Positions 27,624 to 36,078 of a stretch of 64,000 bases of DNA are shown in pieces; positions within the stretch are counted from its first letter, which is position 1; each line of letters begins with the position of its first letter. The notes beneath the pieces were generated by a model that had not been told where the DNA came from, did not search any database, and saw nothing but the letters and a program-made list of their open reading frames with translations. Location: contig NZ_JQCR01000003.1 of assembly GCF_000757885.1 (NCBI RefSeq), positions 1,798,001 through 1,862,000 of the forward strand. The letters are read 5' to 3'. Source of the stretch: Paenibacillus wynnii. Lineage in GTDB: Bacteria; Bacillota; Bacilli; Paenibacillales; Paenibacillaceae. The position numbers and the translations under genes are program-made.

Positions 27624-28088
27624 TCATTGGTTCCCATCCGTCATAATCTGTTCCAACCAACCGCTGGTTGCCTGAATCACTTGTTCGCTGTAGGAACCTC
27701 CGCTATCATTTGGTACCACTACATCCATGTTCCCCGTCATCAGACGGTCAAAAACACCAGAGGACATAAACAACAAGGTCAGTGACGCAGCAACTGCGTA
27801 GTGAAAAAGGGTACGCTCATACCAGCGTTTTCGAGTCTGCCTCTGCGGTTCAATGCTATTTCCCGTTACTGGCAATCCCTCCATAACCTTGTTGACAAAA
27901 GAAACCTGATCCACTAATTCAGGAATTCCATCCTTCCATTCATCCAGAGATTCCATATATAAAGAGAGAGCTTCCTCATCTTCGAGGAGAATATCCTCCC
28001 ATTTCTCTCGTTCAGCAGGGGTTCCTTGACCCGTAAGGTATGTTTTAAATCCATTTGTACCCATGAAGTGCTTCTCGCTATCCTTCAT
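27624..28088 (-). CDS. Anti-sigma-factor-like single-span membrane protein
   Basis: A 154-residue protein encoded directly after the sigma factor. It has a polar, acidic N-terminal domain of about 95 residues (KTYLTGQGTPAEREKWEDILLEDEEALSLYMESLDEW), one membrane helix (FHYAVAASLTLLFMSSGVF) and a short outer domain of about 40 residues. This layout fits a membrane anti-sigma factor, although the HxxxCxxC zinc motif is missing. The ATG at 28088 overlaps the sigma stop (ATGA) and sits 6 bases after GGAAGGAGGAGGA, so translation is coupled. Role is inferred from position and topology. Confidence 0.75.
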   Translation of the reverse strand: MKDSEKHFMGTNGFKTYLTGQGTPAEREKWEDILLEDEEALSLYMESLDEWKDGIPELVDQVSFVNKVMEGLPVTGNSIEPQRQTRKRWYERTLFHYAVAASLTLLFMSSGVFDRLMTGNMDVVVPNDSGGSYSEQVIQATSGWLEQIMTDGNQ

Positions 28089-28633
28089 AGCCATTCCTCC
28101 TCCTTCCAATGGGTTCGAATCCAGTTTCTAGCCCGGTATAATCTGGATTCAACCGTTTTCAGGGTGATCCCGTGCTCTGCGGCAATTTGCTCGTAGTTTT
28201 TCTGTTCCAAATAAAAAGCGACAACCACCTCGCGGTGAACGGATGGCAGACTTTCTACTTCCTGCCACAATCGATCCCTGCGATCCCGTCGAATCACTCC
28301 ATGTAACACGTCTTCATCCTGCGCAGGAGTAATACTAAGCACATTATCATAATCCACCGGGTGTTCCCTCAATCTGTCACGCCTCCGTTTGGCGTCAATT
28401 GCTTTATGTAGAGCAATGCGGGTGATCCAGGTTTTTAATCCCTGATGACGGTAGTCGGGGAGAGACTTATATATCTGCAAAAAGGTCTCTTGAGCCGCAT
28501 CCTCAGCTTCTTTGGCATCCCTCAAAACCGAGTAAGTCACTTTATACACATGTTGACTGTATTCTTCAACGAACTGCCGGAACGATTGTACATTGCCCTG
28601 ACAGATTTCTCTGATTAGATTCTCATCCTCAAT
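28085..28633 (-). CDS. ECF RNA polymerase sigma factor, apparent ATT start
   Basis: A sigma-70 family group 4 factor. Region 2 is VYKVTYSVLRDAKEAEDAAQETF through FLQIYKSLPDYRHQGLKTWITRIALHKAID, and region 4 is ESLPSVHREVVVAFYLEQ plus the helix-turn-helix YEQIAAEHGITLKTVESRLYRARNW. Counting only from GTG 28549 would delete region 2.1. Homologous-looking sequence (EDENLIREICQGNVQSFRQFVEEYSQH) continues upstream in frame, and no ATG, GTG, TTG or CTG occurs before a TAG stop; an ATT at 28633 stands 5 bases after GGGAGGGGAG. AUU is therefore the best start, giving 182 residues, a normal ECF length. First gene of a four-gene coupled operon. Confidence 0.85.
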   Translation of the reverse strand: MEDENLIREICQGNVQSFRQFVEEYSQHVYKVTYSVLRDAKEAEDAAQETFLQIYKSLPDYRHQGLKTWITRIALHKAIDAKRRRDRLREHPVDYDNVLSITPAQDEDVLHGVIRRDRRDRLWQEVESLPSVHREVVVAFYLEQKNYEQIAAEHGITLKTVESRLYRARNWIRTHWKEEEWL

Positions 28634-28731
28634 GACGTCTCCCCTCCTTCCCTTAGCAATAGACGCAAGAAAGTATGTCTACCCCTGCGCCTTAATAGAA
28701 ACTTTTTTCTGAATTACAAAATGTATAGAAA

Positions 28732-28774
28732 AAACCGTGCTGCAAAGGGCTAAAATGCCCCTGCAACACGGTTT
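28732..28774 (-). terminator. Intrinsic terminator after dnaD
   Basis: A stem AAACCGTG.TGCA..GGG (28732-28749) pairs with 28757-28774 and is followed on the minus strand by TTTTTTC. It ends the asnS-dnaD transcript before the sigma operon. Confidence 0.8.
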
Positions 28775-28783
28775 ATATATGAT

Positions 28784-29545
28784 TTATTTACCGCCACCAC
28801 GGAATTTCTGTGAATAGGCCTTCACATCTTGGGCGTTTTTGACCCGATTTCGGCTCCACTCCAGTAAAATCCGATCAATATAACGAAAATGAAGTTTCCC
28901 CGCGAATACGGATTCCTTCAACGCCAGTAAAATCAGTTCCTCAGGATAGCGATCCTGATCTAACCAGCCTGATATGGTCTCGCATTCCATTGGGGATAAT
29001 GGACGTCCGAATTCTTTTTCGAAAATACTGAACAAGCTGCGGCTTGCTTCCTCAGGATCCGATAGACCTTTTCCAGTCCCACCATTAGGTGGAGAACCAC
29101 CAAAACGATTGTCAGTTACTCTAGAGACCGAAGACTTCGATCCATTTCCTTGAGTTCCCTCTTGTTCAGCAGTTTTTGCTTGAGTCGCCAGATAAGAACC
29201 TAGCTTTCCGTACAAACCAGAAAAGTTATAGCGCTCATAATGCATGTCGCGCAGTTCATCATTATCACCATCGATACTGATAAATCCATCCTTCATAAGC
29301 TTCTGAAGCTCCCCGGCAATAACGGGTATGCTCCGCCCTGTTACAGCTTGAAGCTCCTCAAGAGAAGGGAATTCAATTCCCTCAACTTGACGAAAGGAGA
29401 GCAAGTGGATAAGCAGTAGTGTTTCACTACCGCTTAAGTTCAGCTTGCGGTAATTCTTAAGCAGGGCATACGGAATGATTGCCATTCCATTATCCAAGCC
29501 AAAGGAGACGCCTTCGCCCCAAGTGTTCCATCCTTTGCTGTCCAT
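28784..29545 (-). CDS. dnaD: DnaD replication initiation/primosome protein
   Basis: DnaD helps DnaA and DnaB load helicase at the origin and at restart sites. The 253-residue protein has an N-terminal winged helix domain (NLSGSETLLLIHLLSFRQ ... LEELQAVTGRSIPVIAGELQKL, about 25-110), a Ser/Gly-rich linker, and the C-terminal DnaD/DnaB_2 domain (IFEKEFGRPLSPMECETIS ...) containing the ssDNA-binding YxxxIxxxW motif as YIDRILLEW. The frame is open to 29623 inside asnS, but GAGAGGGGA precedes the ATG at 29545 (MDSKGWNTW). asnS-dnaD order is as in B. subtilis. Confidence 0.93.
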   Translation of the reverse strand: MDSKGWNTWGEGVSFGLDNGMAIIPYALLKNYRKLNLSGSETLLLIHLLSFRQVEGIEFPSLEELQAVTGRSIPVIAGELQKLMKDGFISIDGDNDELRDMHYERYNFSGLYGKLGSYLATQAKTAEQEGTQGNGSKSSVSRVTDNRFGGSPPNGGTGKGLSDPEEASRSLFSIFEKEFGRPLSPMECETISGWLDQDRYPEELILLALKESVFAGKLHFRYIDRILLEWSRNRVKNAQDVKAYSQKFRGGGK

Positions 29546-29564
29546 ATGCGTCCCCTCTCTTCCC

Positions 29565-30860
29565 TTATGGGTAAAGACGGTACAGTGTACGAGGGAAAGG
29601 AATCGTCTCGCGAACGTGGTCAAGACCGCAAATCCAGGCTACTGTGCGCTCTAGTCCCAAACCGAAGCCAGAGTGAGGCACTGAACCGTAAGTGCGCAAA
29701 TCCATGTACCATTTGTACGTATCCATTGAAAGATTATGTTCTTTGAAACGTTCCTCCAAGAGTGCAGGATCATCGATCCGCTGGGAGCCGCCAATAATCT
29801 CCCCATAACCTTCAGGAGCGATCATATCTGCACACAATACCACTTCCGGACGATCCGGATCTGGCTTCATATAGAAAGCCTTGAATGAAGCTGGGTAATG
29901 AGTAATAAATACCGGCTTGTCATTCTCTTCAGCGATAGCCGTTTCATGCGGTGCGCCGAAATCATCGCCCCAAGCAATCTCAAACCCTTTTTCATTCAAG
30001 AATTTAATTGCGTCATCATAACTGATACGCGGGAAAGGAGCCTTGATGTTCTCTAGCTTAGATATATCACGGCCAACCGCCTCAAGTTCAGGACGGCAAT
30101 TCGTAACTACGGATTGCACGACATAGCTAATGAAGTTCTCTTGAACACGCAGGCTCTCCTCATGATCTGTGAATGCCATTTCAGGTTCAATCATCCAGAA
30201 CTCAATCAAGTGGCGACGTGTTTTAGACTTCTCGGCACGGAAGGTAGGTCCGAAGGAATACACTCGGCCCAGCGCCATTGCAGCAGCTTCCATGTAGAGC
30301 TGGCCGCTTTGGGTCAAATAGGCATCCTCTTCGAAATACTTCGTATGAAAGAGGTTGGTTGTACCCTCAGCAGAGGAAGGTGTCAAAATCGGCGGATCCA
30401 CAAGCGTAAATCCGTTCGTATCGAAGTATTGCTGAATGGCCCGGATAATCTCCGCACGAATAACTAACACCGCCCGCTGCTTTGCGGAACGAAGCCAAAG
30501 ATGACGGTGATCCATCAAGAAATCTACGCCGTGCTCCTTCGGTGTAATTGGATAATTCTCCGTCAAATGAAGCACTTCTATGCCGGTCACAGTCATTTCA
30601 TACCCTGACTGACTACGCGGCTCTTCGCGGATAATTCCGGTCACATACAATGAGCTTTCCTGAGTCAGGCTCTTTGCATCATCCCACACTTGCTCGGATA
30701 CTTCCGATTTCACTACAACCCCTTGGATATATCCTGTACCATCACGAAGCTGAAGGAACTGTATTTTACCACTGGAGCGTTTGTTATTGACCCAACAACC
30801 GATAACTACCGGTTCTCCGACATGTTCATTCACAGTCTTAATTACACTCTTGTTAGCCAT
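29565..30860 (-). CDS. asnS: Asparaginyl-tRNA synthetase
   Basis: A 431-residue class IIb synthetase that charges tRNA-Asn. It has an N-terminal OB-fold anticodon-binding domain (about 1-105), motif 2 [22 protein letters not shown] (about 210-231) and motif 3 [16 protein letters not shown] near the C-terminus. AGAGGAGAG precedes the ATG. It lies 21 bases after ackA and is followed by dnaD, so an ackA-asnS-dnaD transcript is possible. I see no T-box before it. Confidence 0.97.
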   Translation of the reverse strand: MANKSVIKTVNEHVGEPVVIGCWVNNKRSSGKIQFLQLRDGTGYIQGVVVKSEVSEQVWDDAKSLTQESSLYVTGIIREEPRSQSGYEMTVTGIEVLHLTENYPITPKEHGVDFLMDHRHLWLRSAKQRAVLVIRAEIIRAIQQYFDTNGFTLVDPPILTPSSAEGTTNLFHTKYFEEDAYLTQSGQLYMEAAAMALGRVYSFGPTFRAEKSKTRRHLIEFWMIEPEMAFTDHEESLRVQENFISYVVQSVVTNCRPELEAVGRDISKLENIKAPFPRISYDDAIKFLNEKGFEIAWGDDFGAPHETAIAEENDKPVFITHYPASFKAFYMKPDPDRPEVVLCADMIAPEGYGEIIGGSQRIDDPALLEERFKEHNLSMDTYKWYMDLRTYGSVPHSGFGLGLERTVAWICGLDHVRETIPFPRTLYRLYP

Positions 30861-30881
30861 GCCTTCAATCTCTCCTCTAAT

Positions 30882-32090
30882 TTAGCCGTTAATTCCTGAC
30901 ACAATACGGTTTGTATCACGTGCAATGACAAGCTCTTCGTTTGTCGGCACTACAAGCACCTGCACCTTGGAATCAACCGTAGAAATACGGCGCGGGTCGC
31001 CGGAGCGGACCTTGTTAGCCTCTTCATCTAGTTCAATGCCGAGGAATGTCAGATTGTTAAGAATTCTTCCACGCAGCATTGATGAATTCTCACCAACACC
31101 GGCAGTAAATACGATAACATCCACACCATTCATAGCAGCTGCGTAAGAACCAATGTACTTCCGCAAGCGATATTCATACATATCAAAAGCAAGTGTTGAG
31201 TTAGGATCACCCTTCTCAGCCCCGGACTCAATATCACGCATGTCACTGCTGAATCCTGAAATAGCTAGGACTCCACTGTGTTTGTTAAGCATAGAGTTAA
31301 CCTCGCCTACGGACAGTTCTTCCTTATTCATTACATAAGGAACAATTGCCGGGTCAAGATCACCGCTGCGCGTACCCATCATGAGGCCTTCCAAAGGGGT
31401 CATACCCATTGATGTATCAACAGATATACCATTCTTCACAGCCGTCACACTGCCACCGTTACCGATATGACAAGTGATAATATTCAGGTCCTTCAGCGGA
31501 CGTTCCAGGAATTCCGCAGCAGCTTTGCTTACGAATTCATGGGATGTTCCGTGTGCACCGTAGCGGCGAACCTTGTATTTATTATACAAAACTCTCGGAA
31601 TAGCATACATATAAGAACTTTCAGGCATAGTTTGGTGGAACGCTGTATCAAATACTACAACCTGCGGTACTCCCGGCATATTAATCTCGGTTGCCGTAAT
31701 ACCCATCATTGCTGCTGGGTTATGAAGCGGAGCCAGGTCAAACAATTGGCGAATTTTAGTCTTTGCATCAGCATCCACCAGCGCAGAAGCCTTGAAGAAT
31801 TCTCCCCCGTGAACTACACGGTGACCTACTGCATTAATCTCATCCGTTGAAGCAAGAACTCCGTGCTCTTTATCAGTAAGGCAAGCCAGAACTTTACGAA
31901 TGGCTGTATTGTGTTCCAAAATTTCGCTGACTTCAGTTACATCCGGTTTACCGGTTGGCTTATGAGTCAAAATGGAAGAATCCATTCCAATACGCTCTAC
32001 CAGACCTTTAGCCAAGACGGATTCGTCAATCATATTGTAAAGCTGATATTTCAAAGAAGAACTGCCTGAGTTAATAACTAGAATATTCAT
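30882..32090 (-). CDS. ackA: Acetate kinase
   Basis: AckA interconverts acetyl phosphate and acetate with ATP/ADP. The 402-residue ASKHA-fold enzyme shows MNILVINSGSSSLKYQLY at the N-terminus, VVFDTAFHQTMP, YGAHGTSHEFVS, CHIGNGGSV and TRSGDLDP, all family signatures. Its ATG overlaps the hbd stop (ATGA), so the two are coupled. No phosphotransacetylase gene is in the window. Pairing with a 3-hydroxyacyl-CoA dehydrogenase is unusual. Confidence 0.97.
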   Translation of the reverse strand: MNILVINSGSSSLKYQLYNMIDESVLAKGLVERIGMDSSILTHKPTGKPDVTEVSEILEHNTAIRKVLACLTDKEHGVLASTDEINAVGHRVVHGGEFFKASALVDADAKTKIRQLFDLAPLHNPAAMMGITATEINMPGVPQVVVFDTAFHQTMPESSYMYAIPRVLYNKYKVRRYGAHGTSHEFVSKAAAEFLERPLKDLNIITCHIGNGGSVTAVKNGISVDTSMGMTPLEGLMMGTRSGDLDPAIVPYVMNKEELSVGEVNSMLNKHSGVLAISGFSSDMRDIESGAEKGDPNSTLAFDMYEYRLRKYIGSYAAAMNGVDVIVFTAGVGENSSMLRGRILNNLTFLGIELDEEANKVRSGDPRRISTVDSKVQVLVVPTNEELVIARDTNRIVSGING

Positions 32091-32959
32091 GCACGGTCAC
32101 CATCCTTGTCATACTTGAAGAAGCCTTCGCCCGATTTCATACCTAATTGTCCTGCACGCACCATTTTTTTAAGAATAGTAGAAGGACGGTATTTCAACTC
32201 GCCATATTCACGGAACATCCGTTCCAGCGCAGCCTGCACGGAATCTAGACCGAAACGGTCAGCCATTTCAAGAGGTCCATATTGGAATTGGTAGCCGATA
32301 CGCATAGCATCGTCAATATCCTGCGGTGAAGCAACGCCTTCTTGAAGCACATGCATAGCTTCGTTAATGAACAAGCAAATGAGGCGGGATGTTACAAATC
32401 CAGGGGATTCATAAATCATTACGCCTTTTTTCTCAACAACTTCATCAACGAACAACTTGGTGTCTTCAAAAGTAGCATCGGATGTTTTCAGTCCACGCAC
32501 GATTTCGACAAGATCCACTTTAGCTACAGGATATATAAAATGCATTCCGATTACGCGCTCCGGATACATCGTTGAGCTTGCAAGTTCCGTTAAGCTAAGT
32601 GTTGATGTGTTACTAGCTAGGATAATATGGCTAGGACATACTTGGTCAAGCTGGTTGAACACTGCTTTTTTTGCTTCCAAATCTTCTGTGATGGTTTCAA
32701 TGACCATATCACAAGAACTTAGTTCAGCAAAATGGGTTACCTTTTGAATCCGGCTGAGAATTAATTTCTTCTCCGCTTGAGTGATTGCCCATTTCTCCAG
32801 TTGTTTGTCTAGACTGGTCTCAATCATTTCATAGGAGTAATTCAATCGTTCTGGGGTTTTCTCCACTAACATTACATCGAGGCCTTTGGCTGATAACATC
32901 TCAGCAATACCTTGACCCATCGTGCCACCGCCAATGACACCTATTTTTTTAAAATTCAT
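32087..32959 (-). CDS. 3-hydroxybutyryl-CoA dehydrogenase family protein
   Basis: A 290-residue NAD-dependent 3-hydroxyacyl-CoA dehydrogenase without a crotonase domain. The Rossmann motif is IGVIGGGTMGQGIAEML (residues 6-22); the middle has MHFIYPVAKVDLVEIVRG with the catalytic His, where most relatives have HFFNP; the C-terminal helical domain is INEAMHVLQEGVASPQDID through GPLEMADRFGLDSV. A TTG three bases upstream is also possible, but GGAGA is better placed for the ATG at 32959. It is coupled to ackA. The presumed reaction is acetoacetyl-CoA to 3-hydroxybutyryl-CoA; substrate chain length cannot be read. Confidence 0.88.
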   Translation of the reverse strand: MNFKKIGVIGGGTMGQGIAEMLSAKGLDVMLVEKTPERLNYSYEMIETSLDKQLEKWAITQAEKKLILSRIQKVTHFAELSSCDMVIETITEDLEAKKAVFNQLDQVCPSHIILASNTSTLSLTELASSTMYPERVIGMHFIYPVAKVDLVEIVRGLKTSDATFEDTKLFVDEVVEKKGVMIYESPGFVTSRLICLFINEAMHVLQEGVASPQDIDDAMRIGYQFQYGPLEMADRFGLDSVQAALERMFREYGELKYRPSTILKKMVRAGQLGMKSGEGFFKYDKDGDRA

Positions 32960-33065
32960 CAAAAAGTCTCCATCCTTTCAGGTATCTATACTTTTGTATT
33001 GTACCTTGTCTGTCGTAAAGATTTATAAGCCCGACATATAATGATATCTTAGCATGTCTGAAAAG

Positions 33066-33101
33066 TAAAAAAAAATAACCGGCATAAAGAATTATGCCGG
33101 T
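33066..33101 (-). terminator. Intrinsic terminator overlapping the end of the FtsH-like gene
   Basis: ACCGGCAT (33078-33085) pairs with ATGCCGGT (33094-33101); a T run follows on the minus strand. The gene's stop codon lies at the loop edge. Confidence 0.85.
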
Positions 33102-34594
33102 AAAAGGACGCTGTCACTAAATTGACAACGAAATTGCTCTCCAGAGAGGACTTCTTCCTTCATAAGGATGTCCAAGGAGTAATTAAACACGTTTCGCTGC
33201 TGATTTAGCAACTCATGTGTACGTGCCATAAGTTCATCCAAAATATTACTATTCTCTTTCATAATCTCTTCCGTTGTTACCATTTCAAGCTTGGCAATCC
33301 CGAGCGAAGTAAGTCCCGATTTCATCATTGTCTCAACAATATTGAGTGCCTGATCGAAATCTCCGCGAGAGCCAGTACTTCTTCCGCCATAAAATATAAC
33401 TTCAGCAGCAGCTCCGCCGAGAGCAATCATAATCTGTTCTTCCAGATAATCTTTTGTATATAAGTACTGTTCCTGTTGCGGATTATGACGGACATAACCA
33501 AGCGCTTGACCTCTCGGAGTTAAAGTAACCTGACTTACACTACCCGGACGCAACAGTTCTGCCATAATAGCATGTCCAAGCTCATGAATAGCCACGCGTT
33601 TTTTCTCTTCTTGATTGGTTTCTCGGTCTGTCTTTTCGCCCATCATAACTTTATCAATAGCCATGGATAAATGACGCTGTTCCACTGCCGTCAGATTTTC
33701 CCGCAGCATATAAATCGCTGCCTCATTCATAACACTTTCTAGTTGAGCTCCCGAGAAGCCGTAAGCCTCCTCAGCAATTTTATCCAGGCTAACCTCTGCA
33801 TGAAGAGGTTTGTTCTTGGCATGGAGATCGAGAATGGATTTACGACCTTTTTTATCAGGCATGTCCACTTGAATATGGCGGTCAAAACGTCCTGGACGCA
33901 GAAGTGCCGAATCCAGCATTTCTTTGCGGTTTGTAGCTGCTACCAAAAGGATACGAGGTGCTTCATTATTGTAAATTCCGTCCATCTCCGTAAGCAGCTG
34001 GTTCAGCGTCTGATCATATTCCCGCTGCTGCCCCCCCTCACGCTTACCGCCAATGACGTCAATTTCATCTATGAAAATAATGGCACTTTCCTTGTTCTCT
34101 TTCACAGCACGGGTACGGGCATCACGGAATAAATCACGGATACGCCCAGCACCTACACCCACATACATCTCAACAAACTCACTGCCCGCTGCAGCGATGA
34201 ATACGGAATTCGTGTAATGCGCAGCAGCTTTGGCCATTAACGTCTTACCGGTTCCCGGAGGGCCTGTGAGAAGTATACCTTTCAGTGGGCGAATACCAAA
34301 TTTACTGATTTCTTCATGTCGGATCAAAAAATCCAGTGCTTCACGCAGCTCTTGCTTGGCACTGTCCTGTCCACCGATTTCTTCAAAGGTGAGTTTAGAT
34401 GGGCCGCTCTTCTTACGTTTCTTCTCAGCTCCGGCATTCACGGTCAACCCGCCGCGCATATGGGCTACGAGCAACAGGGCACCCAGCATGGCAACAGCAA
34501 TAATTATGGGCAGTATATTTATTCCCACAAAGGCCATAAAAATCAGCAGTACAGGAATAAATCCCACTAATACTTCTTTAATCCACTTAGGCAT
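33092..34594 (-). CDS. FtsH-like membrane AAA+ zinc protease with very short outer loop
   Basis: A 500-residue AAA+ protease. Two hydrophobic helices at residues 7-24 and 28-44 are separated by only a few residues, so the ~80-residue outer domain of classical FtsH is missing. The AAA module has Walker A GPPGTGKT, Walker B AIIFIDEID and the second region of homology ALLRPGRFDRH. The M41 protease domain has the zinc motif HELGH and the third-ligand region GSRGDFDQALNIVETM. All catalytic residues are present, so it should degrade protein. It overlaps the upstream membrane-protein gene by 8 bases. Likely a second FtsH-type enzyme with a specialised role; B. subtilis has no obvious counterpart at this locus. 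Confidence 0.88.
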   Translation of the reverse strand: MPKWIKEVLVGFIPVLLIFMAFVGINILPIIIAVAMLGALLLVAHMRGGLTVNAGAEKKRKKSGPSKLTFEEIGGQDSAKQELREALDFLIRHEEISKFGIRPLKGILLTGPPGTGKTLMAKAAAHYTNSVFIAAAGSEFVEMYVGVGAGRIRDLFRDARTRAVKENKESAIIFIDEIDVIGGKREGGQQREYDQTLNQLLTEMDGIYNNEAPRILLVAATNRKEMLDSALLRPGRFDRHIQVDMPDKKGRKSILDLHAKNKPLHAEVSLDKIAEEAYGFSGAQLESVMNEAAIYMLRENLTAVEQRHLSMAIDKVMMGEKTDRETNQEEKKRVAIHELGHAIMAELLRPGSVSQVTLTPRGQALGYVRHNPQQEQYLYTKDYLEEQIMIALGGAAAEVIFYGGRSTGSRGDFDQALNIVETMMKSGLTSLGIAKLEMVTTEEIMKENSNILDELMARTHELLNQQRNVFNYSLDILMKEEVLSGEQFRCQFSDSVLLPA

Positions 34595-35120
34595 TATTCC
34601 ATACCCCCATATTCTCAGGCTGTCGCGGTAAAATAATAAATTTGCTTTCCTTACCGTTCGTCAAGCTCACATACACATTGTTGTCATCAATTTCGGTAGT
34701 AGCAGTGATGCCCTCATATTGTTCCTTCAACTGGTCAAGTTTAGCAGGTATTAATGTATATTTGCGGCTCTCCATGGCTTCAGCAACAGAGAACATTGCT
34801 TGATCCCAAATTTCATCAAGCTCTTCACTGGAATGTTGTTCTAAATCCAACTTAATGGAACGTCCTCCAATGACAGATTCTCCTTCTGTGGAAATATATT
34901 GGACTAAATCGCGTAGTTTCGTTCCAGGTTGTAAATCAAGTTTCAAAGATACTTCATTGCGGTTAATAGATATGTGTGATTTGTTGACTCCCTGATAGCT
35001 GTTAACAATCTTTTGCAAGGGTTCCTGGATAGCAAACTGGCGATACAGAAACCACCCGCCGAACATAAGGGCGACTGATAGCAGTGAAGTTAGTAATACA
35101 GGTACAAGACGCAGTTTCAA
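34587..35120 (-). CDS. Single-span membrane protein coupled to the FtsH-like protease
   Basis: A 177-residue protein: a short basic start, one N-terminal membrane helix (VPVLLTSLLSVALMFGGWFLY), then a soluble, probably extracytoplasmic domain of about 145 residues with a helix-rich middle (SEELDEIWDQAMFSVAEAM) and strands at both ends. The frame is open to 35138, but that stretch encodes the AGAGGAGGACG ribosome binding site, so a TTG at 35120 (coding for the start of KLRLVPVLL) is chosen. Its 8-base overlap with the protease gene suggests a functional pair, perhaps supplying the outer domain that the protease lacks. No family recognised. Confidence 0.72.
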   Translation of the reverse strand: MKLRLVPVLLTSLLSVALMFGGWFLYRQFAIQEPLQKIVNSYQGVNKSHISINRNEVSLKLDLQPGTKLRDLVQYISTEGESVIGGRSIKLDLEQHSSEELDEIWDQAMFSVAEAMESRKYTLIPAKLDQLKEQYEGITATTEIDDNNVYVSLTNGKESKFIILPRQPENMGVWNNA

Positions 35121-35326
35121 GTAACGTCCTCCTCTCATAATGGCAGAACATATATAAGTTTCGCATTAATAACAGAATATCAAGAGTGTATGACTGCAAC
35201 ATGCCTTGAATACAAGTAGTAGTATATCATAAGTGTATATACTATTTGAAAACAAATTGTGAATATATTTAAAATTTTCACTACTAATGTTTTCCTGTTT
35301 ATGGTTACTTTTAACCCTTTATCGAC

Positions 35327-35361
35327 AAAAAGACCGAATCTATTAGCGATTCGGTCTTTTT
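35327..35361. terminator. Perfect 14-bp terminator hairpin
   Basis: AAAAAGACCGAATC pairs with GATTCGGTCTTTTT around a 7-base loop; A and T runs on both sides allow termination in either direction. It is isolated from any gene end on the plus strand. Confidence 0.8.
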
Positions 35362-35413
35362 GTCACAACTGAAATGTGATAAATATCTCTGTTAACAATG
35401 TGGAAATTATGAA

Positions 35414-35475
35414 GAGTGTACAATTAATGCAACTTACAGTATACACTCCAATGCAGCTACTGAGTACACTTAATA
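35414..35475. repeat. Two opposed copies of a ~22-base intergenic repeat
   Basis: GAGTGTACAATTAATGCAACT at 35414-35434 and its inverted relative within 35439-35475 (CAGCTACTGAGTACACTTA) resemble the four units at 51789-51975. Confidence 0.5.
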
Positions 35476-35481
35476 GACAAA

Positions 35482-35517
35482 AAAAGCCGGGCAAACAATT
35501 ACGTTTGCTCGGCTTTT
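35482..35517 (-). terminator. Intrinsic terminator after ypmB
   Basis: AAAAGCCGGGCAAAC (35482-35496) pairs with GTTTGCTCGGCTTTT (35503-35517); a T run follows on the minus strand, 4 bases after the ypmB stop. Confidence 0.88.
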
Positions 35518-35520
35518 ATA

Positions 35521-36039
35521 TTAGCGGTTGGGCAGACTGAACTCATCCCCGATGGAGGAACCATCTGCAAAACGATAGAAGCGATAATGATAACGATCGT
35601 TTTTCTTGTAGAAGAGCTGCCATGCATATTCACCATTGTAGACACCTGGTAATAAGCGCTTTATGGTAATTCCAGGCATTTCTGATTTTATAATCGCTCT
35701 GATTTTGTCCTCAGAGGTTCCGTTACTAACCATTTCTGCATATACAGCCGTATCGTCATCTGCAATCTTGCCGTTGGCTGTAAATCGGACCCACACCATC
35801 ATATCCGTATCATCCCGGTTCTTTCCCGTTAGGACCCAATAGATAGAATTTTCATCCCAGACGGATTTCTGCGCCTTTGTGATTTCAATCAATCCGGCCC
35901 TACTTTTAGCTGCCGCTTTGGCGGCACTGCGCTCATTCCATTGATCTTTCATAATATAGCCATAGAACTGGCTTAATCCGAACAGAAGGAGCAGAGTCAC
36001 GCCTAACCCCAGCAAGAGCCATTTTCTCCTTTTCTTCAA
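35521..36039 (-). CDS. ypmB: YpmB-like membrane-anchored protein
   Basis: A 172-residue protein with a basic N-terminus (MKKRRKW), one membrane helix (LLLGLGVTLLLLFGLSQFYGY) and an outer domain that begins with an Ala/Lys helix and continues with the pattern ITKAQKSVWDENSIYWVLTGKNRDDTDMMVWV and PGVYNGEYAWQLFYKKNDRYHYRFY. This fits the YpmB family of Bacillales, a PepSY-like domain protein of unknown function encoded near dinG and asnS. Synteny supports the name. It follows the deaminase gene by 39 bases. Confidence 0.85.
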   Translation of the reverse strand: MKKRRKWLLLGLGVTLLLLFGLSQFYGYIMKDQWNERSAAKAAAKSRAGLIEITKAQKSVWDENSIYWVLTGKNRDDTDMMVWVRFTANGKIADDDTAVYAEMVSNGTSEDKIRAIIKSEMPGITIKRLLPGVYNGEYAWQLFYKKNDRYHYRFYRFADGSSIGDEFSLPNR

Positions 36040-36078
36040 AGTACAGCTCCCTTTCCTATAACATTCAGACGTTCATAA

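Larger units (their letters stand above)
35121..35520. other. Gap with two terminators and an intergenic repeat
   Basis: No gene seen. The gap contains an AT-rich stretch that probably holds the promoter of the protease operon, two hairpins, and two copies of an AGTGTA...TGCAACT repeat unit that also occurs near 51.8-52.0 kb. Confidence 0.6.
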
